Notes: generated from the sequence alone by a model not told the origin. Shown: positions 50,855-60,283, counted from the first letter of the stretch. The stretch is 64,000 nucleotides of DNA from Ww85 sp963745765 (GCA_963745765.1 CAVUYQ010000021.1:124001-188000); one strand, 5' to 3'. A program made the numbers and translations.

Positions 50855-51982
50855 TTACCCTTTGTGTTCGTTCATCAGGTCGATGAAGCGGTCAAACAGA
50901 TACATGGCATCGTGCGGTCCGGGGGCATGTTCCGGATGGTATTGAACAGAGAAAGCCGGATATTTCCGGTGTTTCATGCCTTCACAGCTCTGGTCGTTGA
51001 GATTGATATGGGTCATCTCCACTTCTTCAGGATCGAGAGAATCCATGTTCACACAGAAACCGTGGTTCTGGCTAGTGATTTCCACTTTGCCGGTGAGAAG
51101 GTCTTTTACCGGCTGGTTGCCTCCGCGATGACCGAATTTTAATTTATAGGTCGACCCGCCGTAGGCCAGACCAAGCATCTGGTGCCCAAGGCAGATGCCG
51201 AAAACCGGTTTTTTCCCGAGCAATTCCCTGAGGGTTTCAACGACTCCCGCAACCCCTTCGGGATCTCCGGGGCCGTTTGACAGGAAAATACCGTCCGGAT
51301 GCATGGAGAGTACCGTTTTGGCATCGGTGGTGGCAGGAACGACCTGTACCCGGCAGCCTTTTTCGCAAAGAATTCTGATCTGGTTGAATTTGATGCCGAA
51401 GTCAAAGGCCACTACTTTCAGATCATCAGGCGCTCCCGCAGCAGTTGTGAAATTCCCGCCGGGGACCGGCTTGTTTCCCGTCCAGCCATAGGGCTCGGTG
51501 CTGCTTACCAGTTTTACCATGTCCTGGCCAAGCAACCCGGTCCACTGTTGCGCCCGTCTGACAAGTGACTCAGGATCGAGATCCATGGTCGAGACAATGC
51601 CTTTCATGGCACCGACCGTGCGGATGTGCCGTACCAGCGCCCTGGTGTCAAAGCCCTCAACACCAAGAACATCGTGGGCTTTCAGAAAATCGGCAAGTGT
51701 CTGACGCGATCTGAAGTTTGACGGGATCGCATTATATTCTTTGACCAGGAAGGCTTTCGGATGTACCGACGCGGATTCCATATCCTCCGGGTTTACGCCA
51801 TAATTACCAATCAGCGGATAGGTCATGGTGATGATCTGTCCGGTATAGGACGGATCGGTGAGAATTTCCTGGTAACCGCTCATTGAGGTATTGAATACCA
51901 TTTCACCAACGGCTTCCCCTGGTCCGGTAAAAGAATGCCCTTCAAAGACGGTGCCGTCTTCCAGGGCAATGAGTGCTTTCAT
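50855..51982 (-). CDS. carA: Carbamoyl-phosphate synthase small (glutaminase) subunit
   Basis: The glutamine amidotransferase subunit supplying ammonia to CarB. The 375 residues begin with the small-subunit domain (ALIALEDGTVFEGHSFTGPGEAVGEMVFNTSMSGYQEILTDPSY). The class I glutaminase follows: FLSNGPGDPEG, the nucleophile in FGICLGHQMLGLAYGG, and the His-Glu pair in VQYHPEHAPGPHDAMYLF. An AAGGATG-type ribosome-binding site lies upstream. It is the first gene of carAB. Confidence 0.95.
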   Translation of the reverse strand: MKALIALEDGTVFEGHSFTGPGEAVGEMVFNTSMSGYQEILTDPSYTGQIITMTYPLIGNYGVNPEDMESASVHPKAFLVKEYNAIPSNFRSRQTLADFLKAHDVLGVEGFDTRALVRHIRTVGAMKGIVSTMDLDPESLVRRAQQWTGLLGQDMVKLVSSTEPYGWTGNKPVPGGNFTTAAGAPDDLKVVAFDFGIKFNQIRILCEKGCRVQVVPATTDAKTVLSMHPDGIFLSNGPGDPEGVAGVVETLRELLGKKPVFGICLGHQMLGLAYGGSTYKLKFGHRGGNQPVKDLLTGKVEITSQNHGFCVNMDSLDPEEVEMTHINLNDQSCEGMKHRKYPAFSVQYHPEHAPGPHDAMYLFDRFIDLMNEHKG

Positions 51983-52439
51983 ATGAACATCCTTTTGTTC
52001 GGGCGGTTTACTGACCGCGGTAGTCTGAGCAGCGGCTCAAAAAAAAGAGGATATCTATGGTCTTATACCGCCGGGTCTAGCCCGTGTCCGCTGGTCTTGA
52101 TCAGCACGGCGATTCTTGCTGCATTTTGTTAAGACAAAACCACAATACTTAACCCGGAAAACCCTTTTGCGTCAACCTTATTTAAACATCCGGAGATCCG
52201 CCACTTTCATTGTCGTCTGCTCTTTTTTGCTTTCGAGAAGCAAAGCAAGCCCCCAAACGGCTCATCCTGCAGACCGGCAGGGCCAGAAAAATGATACATC
52301 CGTTTATAAACATGGTGCGCTGAGAGCCGTACCATCGACGTAAATTTCTGAAGCCCATTTGCAACCCTTGAGTTTACCTGGACCCTGTGGTAAAAGCAGC
52401 AGCATGTTACATACAACAGATAACCAGAAGGATCGGACG
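51983..52439. other. Divergent region between carA and the ModF-like gene
   Basis: These 457 bases carry the promoters of both genes. I see no RNA leader, arginine-box-type palindrome or pyrimidine-attenuator hairpin that I could defend, and no coding frame with a family signature. Confidence 0.5.
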
Positions 52440-53834
52440 TTGAAAAATCTTACCTGGCTTGAGCTGAAAGAAGTTGAAACACCGACGCTTCAGATAGATC
52501 GATTCAGTGCCGCCTCCAACGAATCATGGTGCGTTCTCGGCGATGTCGGCTCAGGTATTGATACCTTTGTGCAGCTTCTCTCAGGACACATTGAAGCGGA
52601 CAGGGCCGGCCTGTTCAGGGTGCCGGATAGCTGTGCTGTCGTCAGTTTCAGGGCCCAGCAGGAATTGTATGAACAGGAGGTCCGGAACGATGATTCTGAT
52701 TTTATGGACAGGATTGACCCGGGAACGCTGGCCCGTGATTTTATCGGTCCCCATGGTGAGATCCGGGAGTTGATACACCTGTTCCGGCTTGGGCACGTGA
52801 TGAATAGCGGCTATCGCCAGCTGAGTTCCGGTGAAAGCCGGAAGCTCCTTCTTCTTCAGGCAATCACCAACGGTGCCACCAGTATTCTGGTTGAAAAACC
52901 GTACGATGGTCTTGACATCCAGTCCTGCGAGGATTTTGACCGTACGATGCTCCGTCTCATGGAGCAGGGTATCGGCATTGTTATCGTCATTGCCAGCAGG
53001 AGTGATATTCCCCGCTGGTGCACGCACCTGGCCGTGATTGATGAGAAGAAAGTCGTACTCCAGGGAGAGATGCGTTCTGTTCTTGAAAGGGCTCAGGAGC
53101 GGCGCAGCGGTGAAGGCTGGTCTGAAATCATAAAGGGTTTCAACAAGGAGCCGGAGAGTAAGGCATCAGAGGAACTGGTGCGGCTGGTGAATGGGCGGGC
53201 ACGTTATGGCGGGCGGATTATTTTCACCGGACTCGATCTGTCCGTTCGTCAGGGGCAGCATACCCTTGTTACCGGTCCTAATGGTGCCGGCAAGTCAACC
53301 CTGCTGTCGCTCATCACCGGGGATCATCCTGATTGCTATACAAACGAGTTGTACCTGTTCGGTCTGCGCCGCGGTAGCGGTGAATCTATCTGGCAACTGA
53401 AGAAAGAGATGGGTATCGTCAGCCCGGCCCTGCACCGGGAACACTATATTCCCGGGAATGCCTTGCAAGTTGTCATTTCCGGATTCTACGATTCAATCGG
53501 GTTGTACCGGAACTATACCGGTGAGCAACAGCACCGTGCCCGGAAATGGCTTGGCAGGATAGGTCTGGGCGCTTTTGAGAACACTCCCTTTCGCCGCCTG
53601 AGTTACGCTCAGCAGCGTCTTACCCTTATCGCCCGCGCCTTGATCAAAATGCCCAGGCTCCTCATCCTTGATGAGCCTACGCAGGGACTTGACGACAGTA
53701 ACCGGAGTCATCTTCTCGATTTCCTGGAAATGGTGGCGGAAAAAGAGATCAGCACCATTCTTTACGTCAGTCATCGACGCGACGAATATCGTGATTTTTT
53801 CCGACAGCGCATTGAATTGAAACAGCAGGTATGA
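52440..53834 (+). CDS. ModF-like double ABC ATPase with degenerate first nucleotide-binding domain
   Basis: A soluble protein of two ABC domains resembling E. coli ModF, a molybdate-linked ATPase of unclear role. The second domain is standard: TGPNGAGKSTLLSLITGDHP, LFGLRRGSGESIWQLKKEMG, the signature RLSYAQQRL and ILDEPTQGLD. The first retains a signature (LSSGESRK) but its Walker A is GDVGSGIDT, with Ile in place of the invariant Lys, and Walker B is SILVEKP in place of ILDEP, so one ATP site is probably dead. I chose TTG 52440 because AGAAGGA lies 7 nt upstream; ATG 52404 is an alternative. No mod transport genes are nearby. Confidence 0.75.
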   Translation: MKNLTWLELKEVETPTLQIDRFSAASNESWCVLGDVGSGIDTFVQLLSGHIEADRAGLFRVPDSCAVVSFRAQQELYEQEVRNDDSDFMDRIDPGTLARDFIGPHGEIRELIHLFRLGHVMNSGYRQLSSGESRKLLLLQAITNGATSILVEKPYDGLDIQSCEDFDRTMLRLMEQGIGIVIVIASRSDIPRWCTHLAVIDEKKVVLQGEMRSVLERAQERRSGEGWSEIIKGFNKEPESKASEELVRLVNGRARYGGRIIFTGLDLSVRQGQHTLVTGPNGAGKSTLLSLITGDHPDCYTNELYLFGLRRGSGESIWQLKKEMGIVSPALHREHYIPGNALQVVISGFYDSIGLYRNYTGEQQHRARKWLGRIGLGAFENTPFRRLSYAQQRLTLIARALIKMPRLLILDEPTQGLDDSNRSHLLDFLEMVAEKEISTILYVSHRRDEYRDFFRQRIELKQQV

Positions 53835-53882
53835 TACGTGCCGGAGGCGGGTGCTTCAGATCGGATGAGACCGGAAAACGGC

Positions 53883-53916
53883 AAAAAAAAGGGAGATGCC
53901 CGGCAGGGCATCTCCC
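53883..53916 (-). terminator. Bidirectional terminator between ModF-like and SLOG-like genes
   Basis: GGGAGATGCC and its perfect complement around CGGCA form a 10-bp stem. On the minus strand T8 follows immediately, making a strong terminator for the SLOG-like gene. On the plus strand a T-rich stretch follows about 10 nt later. Confidence 0.88.
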
Positions 53917-53938
53917 GGCAGCAGTTTCTCTTTTTATT

Positions 53939-54481
53939 CTAAGAGAAGGAATCTGCGAAGAGCTTTTCAATTGCCTCACGTCCCGCGTCACTGAGGTATC
54001 TCGTGCCGGAACCGACAAAGGTCTCATACTTGATTCGAGGCTCATCTTCCACCCAGCCATCCTTCCAGGTGAACCATTTCTCAGACGGCTGGTCAAAGAC
54101 ATGCAGCGGCCGGTTGAAAATCTTGGCGAGCTGCACGGCCCAGCCGGTACCGCCTTTCACCGAGTCATCCTCCTGGATGCTGCCGATGACAAATACCTGG
54201 TGGCCGCTGTTTACCATATGGAAGATAGTCTGCAGGACCTTACGGATTTTCTCCGTCTCGTAGTAGGTTCTGTTCATCATTCTCGAGGCGAGTTCCATAC
54301 TGATATCACCCCGCTCAAGATCTTCCTCGGAAAGGATGATTAAATTCTTTTCGCGGGATAACTTGTGCCCCTCAAAGGTGTAGATAGTCTCATTGACATC
54401 GTATTTATCGGCGGTTTCGCCGAAAACGGACTCGGCACCTTTAAGGCCGCCGCTGTAGAGCGTGCAATTTTTAGGGTCCAT
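53939..54481 (-). CDS. SLOG-like Rossmann-fold protein, unknown function
   Basis: A 180-residue protein starting at ATG 54481, with GAGGAAAATCA just upstream. A longer in-frame extension exists but reads as non-coding. The N-terminal TLYSGGLKGAESVFGETADKY matches the YSGG/GAD motif of SLOG/YpsA-type nucleotide- or ligand-binding folds. Later VFVIGSIQEDDSVKGGTGWAVQLAKIFNRPLHVFDQ contains the second conserved patch. Such proteins are thought to bind nucleotide-derived ligands, but no partner here suggests which. It ends at a strong terminator. Confidence 0.7.
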   Translation of the reverse strand: MDPKNCTLYSGGLKGAESVFGETADKYDVNETIYTFEGHKLSREKNLIILSEEDLERGDISMELASRMMNRTYYETEKIRKVLQTIFHMVNSGHQVFVIGSIQEDDSVKGGTGWAVQLAKIFNRPLHVFDQPSEKWFTWKDGWVEDEPRIKYETFVGSGTRYLSDAGREAIEKLFADSFS

Positions 54482-54570
54482 TGATTTTCCTCGTAGTGGA
54501 TTCTGGTAAAAGATAGTGACACACGAATGTATAATACAGGTGGATGGAAAGGCAACCGTAATGCAGGGTC

Positions 54571-55605
54571 TTATGGTCGATTTTTCTCTTCTTTTCTCGC
54601 CTGAAGAAAAACCCGCCACGGGGCAGGGTACCCTTCAACCGTTTTCATCCGGTCCTGCGGGTCAAGAAAATCGCTATACGATTCAAAGGTCATCCATTCG
54701 GTCCTGCGCTGATCTTCAGGCGTCATCGGGTGCGAACAGAAAAGCTTGACGTCACGATACCCGCAACGCTGCAGCCAGTTTCGCAGGCAGCTGCCGGTCG
54801 GTACGAAATAGACACCGGGCGCCTTGGCGTAGGTTTTTTCAGGGAACAGCGCTATTGGCTCGTCACCGGGCAGTGCCTGGGATTCAATGATCAGGCTGCC
54901 TCCGGGTTTCAGGGCGGACTGAATATTTGTCAGGACCTCAAGCGGGGAAGAGCGGTGATAGATGACACCCATCAGGAAGATGATATCAAAGGTGTTTTTA
55001 AACAGGCCGATATGCTCGACGCCAAGCAAATTGATATCGAGGTTATCGAATCCTGCCATGCCGTTAAGTGCCTTGAAGCAATAGTAATGCTGAACTGAGG
55101 GCTCAAAACCAAGAACAAACGCCGGTTGGCGGGATGTCATCCGGAACATGTAATAGCCGTTGTTGCAGCCGATATCCGCAATAATTTTCCCGTGCAGGTC
55201 AGGCAGGTGCGCTTCAAGTCGGCGCCATTTACGCTCACTGCGCCATTCGGCATCAATATCAATACCAAAAATGGAGAACGGGCCTTTACGCCAGGGCATG
55301 AAGGAGCCAAGCTGGTCCCGGATACCTGCCTGTTCCTCGACAGACACTTCATTGCCGCTGCCGATTCTGACCGTGTCGTTGTCACAGTCCACCGACTGGG
55401 CCCGGTACTGCTGAAGTATTTCAAAGGGTCTGCGGTATCGCAGAAACCCTTTCTTCGGCTGGTTTACCCAGCGAAGCCGCGCAGCAAGAGCTGCGTCAAT
55501 TGCCGGGCGGTTGATGGCGGCAGGGAACTTGTCGAGATAGTGCATGGAACCAAAGAAGTGATTCAGGCAGGCTTTATAGCGAGCATGGATGAAAAATTGA
55601 ACCAC
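54571..55605 (-). CDS. cmoB: tRNA U34 carboxymethyltransferase CmoB
   Basis: Uses carboxy-S-adenosylmethionine to convert 5-hydroxyuridine 34 to cmo5U in certain tRNAs. The 344-residue protein has FMPWRKGPFSIFGIDIDAEWRSERKW, the AdoMet-fold GKIIADIGCNNGYYMFRM, FLMGVIYHRSSPLEVL and the C-terminal RRTEWMTFESYSDFLDPQD...TVEGYPAPWR. The N-terminus is longer than in E. coli and the start is uncertain (55605 or 55545). The first residues overlap cmoA by 43 nt, so they are translationally linked. The two enzymes act in sequence. Confidence 0.93.
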   Translation of the reverse strand: MVQFFIHARYKACLNHFFGSMHYLDKFPAAINRPAIDAALAARLRWVNQPKKGFLRYRRPFEILQQYRAQSVDCDNDTVRIGSGNEVSVEEQAGIRDQLGSFMPWRKGPFSIFGIDIDAEWRSERKWRRLEAHLPDLHGKIIADIGCNNGYYMFRMTSRQPAFVLGFEPSVQHYYCFKALNGMAGFDNLDINLLGVEHIGLFKNTFDIIFLMGVIYHRSSPLEVLTNIQSALKPGGSLIIESQALPGDEPIALFPEKTYAKAPGVYFVPTGSCLRNWLQRCGYRDVKLFCSHPMTPEDQRRTEWMTFESYSDFLDPQDRMKTVEGYPAPWRVFLQARKEEKNRP

Positions 55606-56297
55606 TGGAAGAAGGTTCTTACCGGTGTGAAGCCGCCATTGCGCAGAAGGGTGGTGTTTTCCTCAATCGAGAACGGGATCAGGATGTTTTCCAGGGCTTC
55701 CCGTTTGCGGGCAATCTCAAGTTCGGAATAGCCCCGCTCCTGTTTGAAACGATGGTAAATTTCAATGTAGGCTCGATTGAGTTTCTTATCGGGCTGGATT
55801 GTTTTCTCACTTAAAATGAGGAGTCCTCCCGGTCTGAGATTATCGTAGAGTGTTGCAATCAGCGGCGGGCGCATGAGCGGCCGTATGAATTGCAGCGTGT
55901 AATTCATGATGAAAGCTCCGGTGCCGGGCCGATTGATGCCGGCAATGTCTTCCTGTGAAAAGGAAATGGTGTCCTGATCGGTGTAAAACTGTGCCTTGAG
56001 CCTGGCTTTTTCCAGCATTGCTTCCGAACTATCGATGCCGGTAAAAGCAAATTCCTTGTGCTTGAGCAGCCGGGCAAGCTTTACCAGTGAGGTTCCCGTT
56101 GCACAACCGAGATCGCAGACACATTCCCCGTTCTCAAGGTGGGTATCCAGGAGGCGTGCGGTTGCCGCGATGACATCCTGATAAAACGGTATGGAACGAT
56201 CCAGCATGTCATCGAAAACTTCGACAACCCGCTTATTGAAATCAAAATCTTCCGGGACTGAATCTACCTGGTATAATCGGTCTGAAGGCTGCGACAT
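55563..56297 (-). CDS. cmoA: Carboxy-S-adenosylmethionine synthase CmoA
   Basis: Makes the carboxy-AdoMet cofactor from AdoMet and prephenate for CmoB. The 244 residues have FNKRVVEVFDDMLDRSIPFYQDV, the motif VCDLGCATGTSLVKLA, GIDSSEAMLEKA, the conserved NYTLQFI and LILSEKTIQPDKKLNRAYIEIYHRFKQERGYSELEIARKREALENILIPFS. Length is as expected. It directly precedes cmoB and follows the ydbL-like gene with a few nucleotides between. Confidence 0.93.
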   Translation of the reverse strand: MSQPSDRLYQVDSVPEDFDFNKRVVEVFDDMLDRSIPFYQDVIAATARLLDTHLENGECVCDLGCATGTSLVKLARLLKHKEFAFTGIDSSEAMLEKARLKAQFYTDQDTISFSQEDIAGINRPGTGAFIMNYTLQFIRPLMRPPLIATLYDNLRPGGLLILSEKTIQPDKKLNRAYIEIYHRFKQERGYSELEIARKREALENILIPFSIEENTTLLRNGGFTPVRTFFQWFNFSSMLAIKPA

Positions 56298-56303
56298 GGG
56301 TTA

Positions 56304-56678
56304 CTATTTCTGGTACCAGCTGCCGTCTGGTTTCTGAAACCATTGCCCCGGACCGCCCATGTCCGCGAGCTGCTGGGCCCGGCGCTGTCCGACAAGGGCG
56401 GCGCTAATTCCCTGCTGCTTGGCAATTTCGGTATAAACAGTCTTTCTATCTGCATTTTCATCAGCGACAAGCGTTTGCTGCGCTTGATCGCTTTTTCTGA
56501 ATTCAAGGAACCCCTGATTGTTCTCCCCGACGATACCGCTGTTCTTCAGTTCAACGATGGCGTTGACCCGTGCGAGCATACGCTCCTTGACAGAGGCTGC
56601 GGAAGCGTAATGGCCGCCGAGGAGAAAAATGGCCAGGAAAATGCTGGAAACGATAAGAATATGATTCCGGTAACGCAT
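56304..56678 (-). CDS. ydbL: YdbL-like (DUF1318) periplasmic protein
   Basis: A 124-residue secreted protein starting at ATG 56678 after GGAGAAATATC. The signal peptide is HILIVSSIFLAIFLLGGHYASA. The mature part has SGIVGENNQGFLEFRKSD, VADENADRKTVYTEIAKQQGIS and the ending GQWFQKPDGSWYQK, matching E. coli YdbL. In E. coli YdbL works with YdbH and YnbE in lipid transport to the outer membrane, proposed to regulate YnbE assembly. Here it follows ynbE- and ydbH-like genes, so the partnership is conserved. Confidence 0.82.
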   Translation of the reverse strand: MRYRNHILIVSSIFLAIFLLGGHYASAASVKERMLARVNAIVELKNSGIVGENNQGFLEFRKSDQAQQTLVADENADRKTVYTEIAKQQGISAALVGQRRAQQLADMGGPGQWFQKPDGSWYQK

Positions 56679-56700
56679 GATATTTCTCCGGTCTTTGGTT

Positions 56701-56910
56701 TTATTTTGTTTGATCAGTTTTGGCTGCTTTATCGATATCGCCAAAATAATCGTTCAGAGCTCGATCTACCTTGACATTAACGTCTATGGTGATATGGATC
56801 GGTTTGATTTCAACAGGTTTTATATCAATCTCATGCCTTGTGCATGAGATTGGCATGGTAAGAAGCAGTAGAGCCGGGAGCAGACAACGGGTACTTCCGC
56901 ACATTCTCAT
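56701..56910 (-). CDS. ynbE: YnbE-like small outer-membrane lipoprotein
   Basis: A 69-residue product with a signal and lipobox-like end (LLPALLLLTMPISC), Cys near residue 23. The short mature part has the TRHEIDIKPVEIKPIHITIDVNVKVD pattern of YnbE, then an acidic end. YnbE forms stacked beta-strands that meet YdbH and extend the bridge to the outer membrane. ATG 56910 lies one base after the ydbH stop TGA. The lipobox is atypical with Pro at -3. Confidence 0.75.
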   Translation of the reverse strand: MRMCGSTRCLLPALLLLTMPISCTRHEIDIKPVEIKPIHITIDVNVKVDRALNDYFGDIDKAAKTDQTK

Positions 56911-56911
56911 T

Positions 56912-59467
56912 TCAGTGGTTTCCCATAATTGATTTAAAGTCTTTACCGACCTGAAGGAGCTGATTGAGCGGCAGCCGGAAATTGACATCCAGGCGCACCG
57001 GGTATTGCAGACCGTTGCCCTGATCTTTTTCAATTATCACGCCGTTCTTGAGGGCAAACGGCAGTGGCGATCGCGGCTTGCCATCAAGTTCCATGCTCAT
57101 GAGCAGGTCGTCACCGGAACTGTTGAATGAGAGCCTTGTCCAGTTGTAGGCGAAATCCTCCAGGGCCATCAGTGAGTAGTTGAGGTACCCTGCCTGCGTT
57201 ACATCGCCCATCCCCTGCCGCAGGAGATTGGTATCCGAAAAGCGCACTATACCACCTGTTCCCGGCGTCGAAAACAGAAAACCGTTATAAAAACGGATAC
57301 CTGTTTTTGTGATGGTTATCGGCAGTTTCCCGTTCAGGGAGCCTTCTCCTTCCGTCTGGTCGAAGCCGAACTGGTTGAGTAGATCAGCAAAATTGACCCG
57401 GTTGCAGTAGATGATTGTATCAATATCCATATCGTCCGGCGTGAGTCGCAAACTTCCGGACTCCAGTGAGCCTTGAGACCATTTAATGTTGCTTTTCTCG
57501 ATAAAGAGCGTCCGGGCGTCCTCAAGCCGATAGGTGACGGAGCCATCAGAGAAACTGAAAGCGCCGATGTCAATATTCTTAACTGTGCAGCTCTGGCTCG
57601 GCGCTGAATTCAAATCCGGCAGATGCGGGTTTTCCAGATCGCAGTTGACATGATCAACGGAGATATGTTTGTCAGAAATAGCCAGATGTCCGTCCCGCAA
57701 TGAAGTATGCATTGCACCGCTCAGCCTGTTGTTCTGGTAGTGCAGGTATCCTCCTGTTTCGATCTCTGCCCCGAAAACATAACCGGCAGGAATGTTGAGC
57801 AGCGACGGCAGAGCGGATGATTGGAGCAGTGTCGCTGGAAGATTCCAGTCTATAGCAAACTCGTTTTCAAGCGGGAGCCAGGCACCCGTCAGGTCCAGGG
57901 CCGGCTCCGGTTTAAAGGCCGCCTGAACCTTTGCCGCCAGGGAAATACGCTCACCCTGCTGGGTCAGGCTGCCCTGAACCGACGCGAGTACTTCCTGCCG
58001 GTGACCAAGCGAAGCGACGGAGAATGTGCCTCGTTCTTTGTTTTGCCCGGTCCTAAAGGGAAGGGTTAACGGCAGGTCAAGAAGCAGGTTGTCGGCAAAG
58101 ACATCATGGTCAGGCAGGCTCAGGTGTGGAATAGTTAACCTGATCCTGGCGTCAGTTGTTTTATCATCCCTGGTGGCATGCAGTCGCAGGTTGAGTCCGG
58201 AAATACTGAGTTTTGCCTTATTGTACGTAAGGTCAGCCCGGGCGAGGGTCAAGCCGATATCTGCATTGAATCCGGTTTTTCCCCCTTGCAATGCGCCGTT
58301 GAGGGAAAAACCCGGAGCATCTGCGGACAGCTCCCCGCTTTGCAGTCTAAGGCCGTCAGCAGGATAGGATTGCCCGGTCACCTGCACATCCCATTGTTCC
58401 GGGGACAGGACACTGCCTGAATAGTCAATGTTTACGGGAACCTGGATGTTTTCCTGCAATAATGTCGGTTGCCATACAATCTGGATTTGACCTGTCGTTG
58501 AAACAACATCCCCGGCCATTGAGGCGGAGCCAGAAAGGGAAATGGCGAGTGGCTGCGGCGCGGACACTTCCAGCGGAGCAAGCTTATAATCAAGCCTGGC
58601 GGGTGTGCCGATAAGTGAAAAGGAAACCCTGCCCTCCGGGCCGCCGCCGATTATTTCGATCGGGTCATGCCTCAAGAGCAGTCCTCTAGCCGTGCCCTGC
58701 ACATCTAAGCTCTTTAAGGCCAGTGTATCTTTGGCAAGACGAAGGGAAATGTCGGCGAAAACCGGTCCTGATTCCGCCAGGCTTGTTGCCGGCGGCCTGA
58801 AGCGGTCCGGTAGCATGAAGAAATTACTGTCAATACTCATCGAGATAAGGTGTTCCGACTCGTCCTGAGAGATGGAGATCGTGCCTTTTGCGGTCAGTGT
58901 GTCAGACAGAGTAAAGGTGGCGGCAAGTGAATCGAGGGAAAATGAGGAACCGTTGCTGGAAAACACAGGAACGATACGTGCGCTGACGGTGATCCTGATG
59001 TCAGGCTTTTGCGGTTCATGCAGAACGACACTGCACTCGTTTAAAACGAGTGTATCAACCATGAAGGGGAGCAGGGGGAAGATCCTTGTGAGCGGTGCAG
59101 AGGAACTGCCCGACGGCGTGATGCCTTGCAGGGAAATCCTGCCGTCCTGCCTGCTGAGATGCAGGGTCGCGTGGTCAAGAACAGCGGCTATCAAGCGTTT
59201 CTTTAACAGGGATGCGGGACTGAAAAGAATTTCAAAGTGCGGCACGGAAAACGTCGGGACATCGTTTTCTGCAATGCTGATCGTGCCGTCGGCCGCAAAA
59301 GGTGTCAGTCTGGTTATCTGAGCGTGTTGGTTCTCCAAGGACATTCTTTTAAGCAGGGATGGAATGACCCAGGAATCGAGAATGGACGGAATGGAGAAGA
59401 ATAAAATGACACCAAGCGCGGAAAATGTCAGAAAAACAGCGAGAGACCGGCGCACGAAGTTTTTCAT
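56912..59467 (-). CDS. ydbH: YdbH-like intermembrane lipid-transfer bridge protein (AsmA-like)
   Basis: A bridge-type AsmA-like protein of 851 aa starting at ATG 59467 (GGAG 6 nt upstream); the frame stays open further upstream but that part is not protein-like. The N-terminal helix SLAVFLTFSALGVILFFSI anchors it in the inner membrane. The remainder is a long series of beta-strand-rich segments, as in the groove of YdbH/TamB-type proteins. The C-terminal region GKLPITITKTGIRFYNGFLFSTPGTGGIVRF is typical of the YdbH family. YdbH, YnbE and YdbL are consecutive in order here. The role is phospholipid transfer to the outer membrane, by analogy. Confidence 0.82.
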   Translation of the reverse strand: MKNFVRRSLAVFLTFSALGVILFFSIPSILDSWVIPSLLKRMSLENQHAQITRLTPFAADGTISIAENDVPTFSVPHFEILFSPASLLKKRLIAAVLDHATLHLSRQDGRISLQGITPSGSSSAPLTRIFPLLPFMVDTLVLNECSVVLHEPQKPDIRITVSARIVPVFSSNGSSFSLDSLAATFTLSDTLTAKGTISISQDESEHLISMSIDSNFFMLPDRFRPPATSLAESGPVFADISLRLAKDTLALKSLDVQGTARGLLLRHDPIEIIGGGPEGRVSFSLIGTPARLDYKLAPLEVSAPQPLAISLSGSASMAGDVVSTTGQIQIVWQPTLLQENIQVPVNIDYSGSVLSPEQWDVQVTGQSYPADGLRLQSGELSADAPGFSLNGALQGGKTGFNADIGLTLARADLTYNKAKLSISGLNLRLHATRDDKTTDARIRLTIPHLSLPDHDVFADNLLLDLPLTLPFRTGQNKERGTFSVASLGHRQEVLASVQGSLTQQGERISLAAKVQAAFKPEPALDLTGAWLPLENEFAIDWNLPATLLQSSALPSLLNIPAGYVFGAEIETGGYLHYQNNRLSGAMHTSLRDGHLAISDKHISVDHVNCDLENPHLPDLNSAPSQSCTVKNIDIGAFSFSDGSVTYRLEDARTLFIEKSNIKWSQGSLESGSLRLTPDDMDIDTIIYCNRVNFADLLNQFGFDQTEGEGSLNGKLPITITKTGIRFYNGFLFSTPGTGGIVRFSDTNLLRQGMGDVTQAGYLNYSLMALEDFAYNWTRLSFNSSGDDLLMSMELDGKPRSPLPFALKNGVIIEKDQGNGLQYPVRLDVNFRLPLNQLLQVGKDFKSIMGNH

Positions 59468-59696
59468 TGGGCTCCGGGCAAATGATGGGTAATGTCTGTG
59501 CGGTGGTGTTCTATTGGCATAAATGGTATATGATACCGGTAAAAACAAGTAGTGAATATTTTGATCGGACCGTCGGGTGATCCAGGCTGAAACGTTGGTA
59601 ATCCGGTCTGATAATGAAGACTGATTTACTGGAAAATTGGCTTGCCATCGGGTATATATGCAAGTATAAAGCAGAACTTCAAAAAAGGAAAGCGAC

Positions 59697-60200
59697 ATGG
59701 CGGAAGAGACTATCGATAAGGCGAAAAGGGAGTGTCTGTTGAAATGGTGGGCTAATTTCTTCCTGTGCTTCCTTATTTTTCTTGCTGTCGCTTTTGCCGT
59801 GAAGCGGATCAGCGAGGCATCTGACCTGGTCACGCTCATTAATCCCGAGGTGCAGGCCACTCCTCATGCCGGACTTGTGTCGCTGGAATCATACCGTTTC
59901 GAAATAAACCGGGTCACCAGGCAGGTACAGGCAGATTTTACCCTTATCAACAAGAGTGCTGTTTTGGTGCGTGACATTGTTATTTCTTGTGATCTTAAGG
60001 ACAGATCGGGTGAGCACTGGGGCAACGGGGAATGGATTATCTACGATTCTCTTGCGCCAGAAACGTCTAAAGACTTTGAAATAAAGGATAAACGCTATAT
60101 CTCCCATAGGGTAACCCCGGACAGTATCACCTGCCGGGTTATTGATGCCAGGCCATCAGCGGCAACCGTTGCCTCAGCTGAACATAACTCCGGGCATTAG
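59697..60200 (+). CDS. Single-pass membrane protein, unknown function
   Basis: A 167-residue protein with one transmembrane helix (about 21-38, FFLCFLIFLAVAFAVKR) near the N-terminus. A soluble beta-rich part follows (FEINRVTRQVQADFTLINKSAVLVRDIVISCDLKD..., LAPETSKDFEIKDKRYI), which looks like an immunoglobulin-like or FxLYD-type fold. I do not recognise it further. AGGAAAGCGAC before ATG is a good ribosome-binding site. It is transcribed away from ydbH and lies upstream of the barrel-sandwich gene. Confidence 0.65.
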   Translation: MAEETIDKAKRECLLKWWANFFLCFLIFLAVAFAVKRISEASDLVTLINPEVQATPHAGLVSLESYRFEINRVTRQVQADFTLINKSAVLVRDIVISCDLKDRSGEHWGNGEWIIYDSLAPETSKDFEIKDKRYISHRVTPDSITCRVIDARPSAATVASAEHNSGH

Positions 60201-60283
60201 GCCGTAAGCGGGAAACAATCACTATTTGCCTGATCCGTCTCATCGGGATGGGTGATAGAGGTAGGAAAAACAGGATAAACACT

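Noticed and set aside
56912..59860. N-terminal extension of the YdbH-like protein to 59860
   Set aside because: The residues before 59467 are not protein-like, and ATG 59467 has a ribosome-binding site directly before the membrane helix.
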